DNA of 64,000 nt, taken from contig BLAL01000259.1 in the NCBI GenBank assembly GCA_015698045.1, positions 806,001 through 870,000 on the forward strand, in the 5' to 3' direction. The translations under genes and the position numbers were made by a program. The stretch comes from Rhizophagus clarus (Eukaryota > Glomeromycota > Glomeromycetes > Glomerales > Glomeraceae). Shown piece by piece: positions 57,375 through 64,000 of the stretch (positions within the stretch are counted from its first letter, which is position 1; each line of letters begins with the position of its first letter). The notes beneath the pieces are model-generated. The model made no database searches and had not been told where the DNA came from. It saw only the letters and a program-made list of their open reading frames with translations.

Positions 57375-58818
57375 TTAGTTTTTTTGATAAGGTTTTATTC
57401 GAATACGATCAGGATATTTTAATGATACCACTGGATAAAGTTTTGGAAGTTTTGATGGTAAAATTTTCAATGCATATGCTTCAGGACTATTTATACCATT
57501 GACTGTAAAAAAACAAGCTCTTGTATTCATGTCTAAACGAACTGTAATTCTTGCACCATCATCGTTAAATGGCGGACAATAATAAATTCCGTTAGCAAAA
57601 TTACAACTACCATTAGACATCAATACCTATCCAGCAGGTAGAGATCCTGCAGAGTTTTTATAATAATGCACATATCCAATCCAAAATCGTGCACATTTTT
57701 TCTCAATAATAGCATCCTATTCAAAAATGCCTTTATTTTTAAATGCTACCTTACCTTTAACACTTTGGTGACCATATATATATATATACACCTATATATA
57801 TATATCACCATCATATGGTGCACACACAACTTTTCCTTCATCCTCAATAAAAAGTTTTGATCCACACGCCTACTCATCCCAAACAAGTTCAGATAATCAG
57901 ATTCTTTAATTCTATAAATCGGTATACCTCGAATATTGTTTAAATCTGAATCAATCGATCTAAAGTATATTGGATTATTTCGGCTGGAATAATATTTAAC
58001 GGCTCAATGAAATAAAATTGATTTTTTTTTATTCGACTGAAATCTATGTATTCGCTCAAAGGTTCCAATTCTTTAGCAACTTTTTGTGATTTGTAATAAG
58101 TTTATTATCTATTTGAGTCGATTTTTCTATTTGTTCTAAAGTTGGCAACTGTTCCATTATAGTTTTATATGTATCATCAGAAACTTATTTTGCTGCGAGA
58201 ATAGCACTGTATCGAAAAACTTCATATTCTGATGTTGCAAAAAGCATTTCTTTTTCATATGTATAAAATAAAAAATATTATGAAGAGCTGTAATAGATAA
58301 TTGTCCAATTCCAATATCACTTAACGAATTAGTTGCTATGTCTTTAACCAATAAATCAAAAAGAATATTATTTTCTGATAATGGCATTATTTCTGCAACT
58401 TTAGATCATAATACTGGTGAATAATATTTTACGTAACTTTTTTTCATTCTATTTTAAGTGTTACCGTATTAGAATAAACTTTAGAAGACCTTGTAATTGA
58501 AAATAATCTGCAGCATAGTAGTAAGTTTCGACTATATTATCCTTGGTTAAAGAATCATCCTTAATAGATCCAACGTAAATATATTCTAAATATAATTTCC
58601 ATTCCAGAAGAATTGATCGTTTGGAAAAGAAATTTGGTTTTCAAAACTTTCTTTCATCGTATTATAAGTAATCCATCAAGTACTTCGAGACTTGCCGTTA
58701 AAATTGCCCTACTACCATACAATTTCTTTTCATCCTTACATAAAATTTCTATATCACTATACTTTGGATTATTTATTAGCAATTTTAAATCTTGTTCTAA
58801 GAAACATCTTCTTGTCAT
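57375..58818 (-). pseudogene. BTB-SPRY copy, decayed throughout
   Basis: Full length from the start context at 58818 to the SPRY end at 57375, subfamily of 51447/54841. Indels occur near 58660, 58590, 58520, 58465 and 58280. A TA-rich insertion at about 57773-57808 duplicates the local ACCATA/CACCAT context inside the SPRY domain, and the GWVLGS region is stopped near 57630. Only short frames remain. Confidence 0.88.
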
Positions 58819-58979
58819 TTTTAAAACTAAATTTTTTTTTTTTTTTTCAAAGATAGGAATATTTTTTTTTTTTTTTTTAATTTTTAATTTGAACCAAATA
58901 TTTATATTAAATTGAGCCTTATATTTGCTTATTAATTAATACATTTTGTGCTACCGAGCTATCCGTTTTGCAGGGATCA

Positions 58980-58993
58980 GTACAACATTGTAC
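58980..58993 (+). promoter_or_regulatory. Upstream box 1 in plus orientation
   Basis: GTACAACATTGTAC is the reverse complement of the family box with one change. It precedes the only plus-strand BTB-SPRY relic (59080 on) by about 90 bases, the family spacing. Confidence 0.5.
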
Positions 58994-59009
58994 TGTACAA
59001 TAAAAATGA

Positions 59010-59045
59010 GAGAATTTTTTTTTTTTTTAAAAAAAAAAAATTCTC
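59010..59045. repeat. T/A homopolymer hairpin
   Basis: GAGAA, T-run, A-run, TTCTC: a near-perfect 36-base palindrome. It sits where other BTB-SPRY copies have their A/T homopolymer block before the ATG. Confidence 0.7.
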
Positions 59046-59079
59046 GTTATAATAAATAAATCAAAATATAATGATGTAG

Positions 59080-60292
59080 AAGTGAGGATGAAAGGAAACT
59101 ATACGGGTAGACCAATTTTAGCAGTAAAGTCCGAAATATTTTATAGAATTACTTTATAATAAGATAAAAGAAAGATATGAAAATAAAATTTCTTTTAGAT
59201 AATATGATTGAAACTTTTTATGCTGGAAATTATTCAATTGTTGGACCTTTATGATTTTGTTATGAAAACTTTCAAAAACATACTAAAAAAGGAATTGTAT
59301 ATAAAAGAAGACCTGTGATAGACGACCAATTTTGGTGATACGACATCTGCCGTTTCGACTAATAAAATGTTAGTGACACCTTTTTGGAAATTTATATAGT
59401 AATTTTGATGAATAATTTTCTCTCATACATATGAAAAGGAAAAGTCTTCTGCAACTACCGAATATAGATTTTCTGTTATAGTGCTATTCTTTCAGAAAAC
59501 AAGTTTCTAATTTAGATGTGCATAAAACTCTCAATTTTAAAACAAATAAAACTGGTTGAGAACTCAGTTCAAGTAAAAATAACGATAAATTTATTATCAA
59601 TTGTCAATTGTGCTTCTTCATCAATTAAAATAATTACAAAAATCATATTCAACCAATTTGTCAGAACTAAATACTCTATTGTGGTTCTTCATTAACTAAA
59701 AAATAATTACAAAATGCAAATGATCTTAATTACATATTTCTTGATTGGGTATCATAGATTTACAAACATAACGTTAGCTAATCCTAAAAAAGGTTTGACA
59801 AAACAAGAAAGAAGTTGGCGAATTGTTAGAGAATTGAAATCTTTAGTAGAATTTATTAACCACAGAGGTCAAATGCTGGTTAATATCATTGAGCCACCAG
59901 GAAATTATCCCAACTGAAGTGATTTTAAGTGATATAAAGATCTGAGGAATACCAGTTTTTTATGATTATAAACTTTTCTTGGAATGAATCAGCATGTAAA
60001 CAAAAACTTAGTATTCTGAGGATAATAGAAAAGTTTGGCAAAATGTTAAAGCCAAATTTTTATTTAGAAAATAGTAATATTTTTGAATGGCAGATGATAA
60101 TTGTTGTAATTCAGGAAAATGGTTCTACATTTGGAGATGGTGCAAAAATTACTGTTCATTTAGTAGACCTGAATAATCTGTATCATTAACTGTAAAAGGA
60201 TGGTTTGTTCTTTTATTCATAAGTGTTAGCATGGAATACTATACCTGCTGGTTATTTTAGTTATCATTCTCACTATACTAGAATTACAGTGT
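59080..60292 (+). pseudogene. Plus-strand BTB-SPRY relic with two in-place inversions
   Basis: The only copy on the plus strand. In order it reads like EDERKLYG, DNMIETFYAGNYS, YEKEKSSATTEYRFS, then RGQMLVNIIEPPGN, FSWNESACKQKL, NIFEWQMII, FGDGAKITVHL, and AWNTIPAG near 60230. Many stops and indels. Two patches, about 59308-59425 (the region from SPELLSKISE to FGRLSITG) and about 60179-60221 (the NKRTCAFTVNGT region), are in the opposite orientation but in the correct place. Decay is old compared with its neighbours. Confidence 0.75.
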
Positions 60293-61403
60293 GGTGCAAT
60301 AATATATCATTAAATAGTTTATGAAAGTTTGATGATATTATTTCTGTAACACGAAAAGAATTGAAAGACAAAAATGGAAAAGCATAGCCACAAGACTAAC
60401 TAGAGTACGTTATCTGCATATGAATCAGCAGCCAAAGGAGGAAGAAAATATGTTAATCATGACCTAGCAGGCGAAGTTTTAGAATCATTTCTTTCCAATT
60501 ACAAACTACTATATGATGTTGACGTTATGGAATTTTGAAACCACTAAAAAAATCAAATACCAAAAGGTCCTTTATCCATTGGTGTAATTGATGTCCGCAA
60601 TGTAAATATTTGCCTCCAAAGTCTAAACTCTTTTTTCCATGTCTTGTGCTTATACAAAAATTGCATACTACATATATAATTTCTAACATAAACTAAATTC
60701 CAATGCTTTAGAAGGACTGATTTAAGATTAAAATGTGGCGAAATAGCATTCAGGTCAAAGAAATCTTAAATATTGCTGATCATATTAATTCCAGATTAAA
60801 TGGAAAAGCTTTACTCAAGTTATTGGGTACTAAATTTTAGTATAGGAAGATTGAATACATAGGGAGCAAAAGAATAGGAGATCTTCAAAAATTAGAATAT
60901 TGTTCTAAAGTCATTATTATAGCATTATTTTTTACACTACTTTTTTACATAAAAAAATAGAATTAAAGATCTTGAATATTTATAGTTTGCAAATCAAACA
61001 AATTTCAACCCAAAATAACTGTTTGTCAAATACCATTTTTCGTCGAAAATGTAAAGTCACACGAAAAAAAGAAGCAGGACAAGAGGTCGTACTAAAAATT
61101 GCAATAGAAGTCGTACAAAAGAAAGAAGCAAAGATAACAGGAGTCAGAACGACTAAAGATCCGTTCAAATTTGGTTTATCCCTTGAATTGAAATGTGAAT
61201 ATAGACTAGAAAAATAATTTTACAATGGAATGTGATGAAGTTCAAGCTTTATTTTCTAACTTATGTATACTACATATATTTACTGAGATTGAAAATGTTT
61301 ATTCTGATGAAATTGAAGAGTAAATTTTTAAACATTTTGATTAATAAATTAGTAATATTCTTGACTGTTTTGTAATAAAATTCTTGTATTAATTGTATAT
61401 AAT
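60293..61403. other. AT-rich stretch with unassigned small ORFs
   Basis: An 81-aa plus-strand ORF at 60972-61217, Lys/Arg-rich, has no recognised domain. 60370-60560 has protein-like composition but is broken. No function is assigned. Confidence 0.4.
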
Positions 61404-61550
61404 AATAGTATTATCTTTCATAGGAGATTCTTTAACTGATCCAGTATAAGTATATTCTAAAATGATTCCACCTCTGCTGAATTAATTTTTTGATTTTCAG
61501 AAATCAGAACCTTCCTTCATTCAATTATAAAGTACAGTACGTCGTCTAGA
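61404..61550 (-). pseudogene. BTB relic
   Basis: GTATTATCTTTCATAGGAG, TTTAACTGATCCAGTATAAG and CTTCCTTCATTCAATTATAA follow the BTB sequence of minus-strand copies in order. Indels abolish the frame. Confidence 0.65.
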
Positions 61551-62532
61551 AAAATATTTCCGTTACTAGCTACGCTCTTTAAAATATTCTCTAATTTAAT
61601 TTTAATATAACTATCGCATTTAATTATGTACAGTGCAACTTTGGCCTATTTAATGGAACATAAATTAAAGATTTATATTTACTCCAGGTAATTCTATACA
61701 AGATAGATTAATTTATAATGGATTGAAAGTAAGTAACTATTAAAAGTAAATTTTCGTTTTTATTCGCAAATTTATCGTAAAATAAATATGAAATATATTG
61801 ATAGAAGATTTGAATTAATTTATAGATTTATCAAGGTTATGTGGAACAATAATCTTCTCAATATTTTGTTGAAATATAATCAATGATGTTACTTTCAATT
61901 TTTTTAATAATTTTTTTCGTTAATCGAAATCTAGTTACTGTGAATTTTTATGAGCATGCTCCATGATCATTGATCATACTCGCAATGTAACTACTACACG
62001 TAGTACACGTGCGAAATCAGCATAGATATCTTTCTTTAGAGTTTATCAGTATATATATCACAAATTTATTATTAAAAAAAAAAACGAAGCATCTTTATCC
62101 ACGCCTTCACAAATATTTAAACTTCAAATTGTATGGGACTATTAATTTAACCTCATAATCCAACTAGCTGATTCTGCTTCTCATTAATTTCCTGTATGAT
62201 ATAAACATAATTTAGATAAAGTCTATGAAAGAAGCTAATTTATTTATTGAGTATACGATAGTCTTGCAACTGTTTGCTTCAATCTTTTTGACATTTTTTT
62301 TGTAATAAAGTGCTTAATACACTTATTATAATTAATGAATGCTCCTTTAATTTTACCAAGAACTCAATAGCAAATGCAGGTAACAACAATAAGATAATAA
62401 AAAGTAATACTTTTATTTCTTATCTTTAATAGTGTAATTTGTACAATATTCATAAACTAATTTATTCAAGAAAAAAAATAAATAAATAAATGATATAATG
62501 AATAAAATAAATAAAAAATCTGTATAGACACT
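61551..62532. other. AT-rich intergenic
   Basis: No gene seen. CACGCCTTCACAAA near 62100 is a weak box 2 look-alike. Confidence 0.45.
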
Positions 62533-63927
62533 TTAATTTAATTTTTTTTGACGAGGTAGAATTCGAAAACGACCAGGATGACACAATGATGCTACTGGAT
62601 AAAGTTTTGATGGTAAATTATTCCATCCTATTACTTCAGGATACTTTGTACCATTGATAGAAAAAGCACAAGTTCTTTTGTTCATATCTAAATGAACTGT
62701 AATTCTTGCACCATCTACTTTAAATGGTGGACAGTAACCATATATTACTTTATTAGAACAACATTTACCACTAGAGCCTAACACCCATCCAGTAGGTTGA
62801 TCTCCTGCAAAACTTTCGTAATCAAAATTTTCTGATGCGCACACTCCAACCCAAGCATAATCACAGGTTTTCTCAATAATAACATCCCATTCAAAAATAC
62901 CTTTATCTTCTAATGCTATTTTAGCTCTAACATTTTGGTGACTACAATCATTTGATGCTTGTACTGTTTTTCCATCATCCTCAATAATAAGCTTTGATCC
63001 ACATGCTGTATCATCCCAAACGTAACTAAATTCATTAATTGGTTCTCTACAACTACCACATAAATTTAAATCATTTGATAACGCTACATATCGATAAACG
63101 TTAGAAATTATTTTATCCGGGATAATTTCTAATGGTTCAATAAAATCGGCTAATATTTGAGGTTTAATTCTTTTGAAATCAATAAATTCAACTAAAGGTT
63201 CCAATTCTTCAGCAATCTTTTGACGATCGGTAATAAATTTCTTCTCCACTTTGATTGAATTCTCTAATTGTTTAAAAGTTGGTAGTAGTTCTATAAGAGT
63301 TTTATATGCGTCATTAGAAATTTGTTTTGCTGTTAGTATTGCGCTATATCGAAAAACTTCATATTCCGAGGTTGCGATAGGCTTTTCTTTTTCATATGTA
63401 ATAGACAAAAGATATTTAAGACCTACAATAGACAATCGGCCAAATTCAATATCATTTAATGACACTTCTTCAACCAATAAATTAAGAAGAATGTTATCTT
63501 CTGTTGATGGCATCCTTTCGGAAATTTTAGACAGTAATTCGGGTGAATAATTTTTTGCTAAATTAGTATTCTTAACTGCTTTTACAATAAAATCCTGAAG
63601 GTCAGATAATTGAAAATAATCTGCAGCGTAAAAAGCTTCAACTGTATTATCTTTCGTTAAAGATTCTTCTTTAACTGATCCACTATAAATATACTCTAAT
63701 ATAATTTCCATTCCAGATGAACTAATCTTTGGAAATGTAATTTGATTTTCATGACTTTCTTTCATCCCATTATAAAGTAATCTATCAAATACTTCGGACC
63801 TTGCTGCTAAAATTGCTCTACAAGCATGTAATTTCTTTTCATCTTCACATAAAATTTCTACGTCACTATACTTTGGATTATTTATTAATAATCTTAAATC
63901 TTGTTCCAATGAATATCCTCTCGTCAT
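62533..63927 (-). CDS. BTB-BACK-SPRY domain protein
   Basis: Intact 464-aa ORF starting MTRGYSLEQDLRLL. BTB 10-115 (YSDVEILCEDEKK, ARSEVFDRLLYNG), BACK about 120-230, linker EPLEIIPDKIISN, SPRY from about 308 (GIFEWDVIIEKTC, AWVGVCASENFDY, TGWVLGSSGKCC, FSINGTKYPEV). It belongs to the subfamily of 8122-9513 and is closest to the pseudogene 48089-49481, sharing VIYGYCPPFKVDG-like wording (VLYNYCPPFEVDG there). The C-terminus is extended to RQKKLN. The region expected to hold box 1 is cut by the window edge. Confidence 0.93.
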   Translation of the reverse strand: MTRGYSLEQDLRLLINNPKYSDVEILCEDEKKLHACRAILAARSEVFDRLLYNGMKESHENQITFPKISSSGMEIILEYIYSGSVKEESLTKDNTVEAFYAADYFQLSDLQDFIVKAVKNTNLAKNYSPELLSKISERMPSTEDNILLNLLVEEVSLNDIEFGRLSIVGLKYLLSITYEKEKPIATSEYEVFRYSAILTAKQISNDAYKTLIELLPTFKQLENSIKVEKKFITDRQKIAEELEPLVEFIDFKRIKPQILADFIEPLEIIPDKIISNVYRYVALSNDLNLCGSCREPINEFSYVWDDTACGSKLIIEDDGKTVQASNDCSHQNVRAKIALEDKGIFEWDVIIEKTCDYAWVGVCASENFDYESFAGDQPTGWVLGSSGKCCSNKVIYGYCPPFKVDGARITVHLDMNKRTCAFSINGTKYPEVIGWNNLPSKLYPVASLCHPGRFRILPRQKKLN

Positions 63928-64000
63928 TTTAAAGAGCTTTTTTTTTTCTTAAAAAAGAAAAGAAATTTTTCTATTTTCGTAATAAAACACATATTTATGT
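63928..64000. other. 5' flank of BTB-SPRY gene 62533-63927
   Basis: Contains the usual A/T homopolymer stretch next to the ATG (with an AAAGAGCTTTTTTTTTTC hairpin-like block). Box 1 would lie beyond the window. Confidence 0.5.

Noticed and set aside
60972..61217. Basic 81-aa ORF
   Set aside because: Lys/Arg-rich with no domain; about equally open on the opposite strand.

Overview
The window looks like nuclear DNA of an AT-rich fungus, most plausibly an arbuscular mycorrhizal Glomeromycotina species such as Rhizophagus. This is an inference from the very low GC, short GT-AG introns, and multicopy BTB-SPRY and BTB-Sel1 genes next to LINE and hAT-type repeats. No rRNA, tRNA, CRISPR array or bacterial operon was seen.

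The left part (1-16.2 kb) and right part (45-64 kb) are one birth-and-death array of an intronless BTB-BACK-SPRY family, almost all on the minus strand. Five copies are intact (8122-9513, 14697-16079, 51447-52850, 54841-56238, 62533-63927). Others are nonsense or frameshifted copies, and several more are short relics. Most copies with a visible 5' end share an upstream box (GTACAACATAGTAC in gene sense), often a second box (CATTATGAAGGCGC in gene sense), and an A/T homopolymer tract touching the ATG. Two near-identical two-exon BTB-BACK-Sel1 genes (1074-2831 and 5409-7169) lie in a tandem segmental duplication. One unit of it was later hit by a nested pair of hAT-like MITEs.

The middle (16-34 kb) is mostly non-coding, with relics and tandem repeats. 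It holds two paralogous four-exon minus-strand genes for a PD-(D/E)XK-like nuclease. The one at 30731-32363 can be modelled completely (411 aa). The other (23700-25660) carries a bromodomain and a four-copy spacer repeat inside one exon, and is frameshifted. Their second introns look about as conserved as the exons.

A full-length 8.75-kb LINE-type retrotransposon with RNase H fills 34752-43500 on the minus strand, bounded by a 15-bp target-site duplication. Its two ORFs are interrupted by eight in-frame TAA/TGA codons, each explainable by a C-to-T change, and by one frameshift. Beyond it lie a 118-bp MITE, a likely retroposed insert with poly(A) and a 16-bp target-site duplication, and more BTB-SPRY copies. 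One of these is a plus-strand relic with two in-place micro-inversions.

Functionally, the intact genes look like expanding adaptor proteins. BTB-SPRY and BTB-Sel1 proteins could serve as substrate receptors of Cullin-3 ubiquitin ligases; this is family knowledge, not shown here. The most novel item is the bromodomain/PD-(D/E)XK pair.
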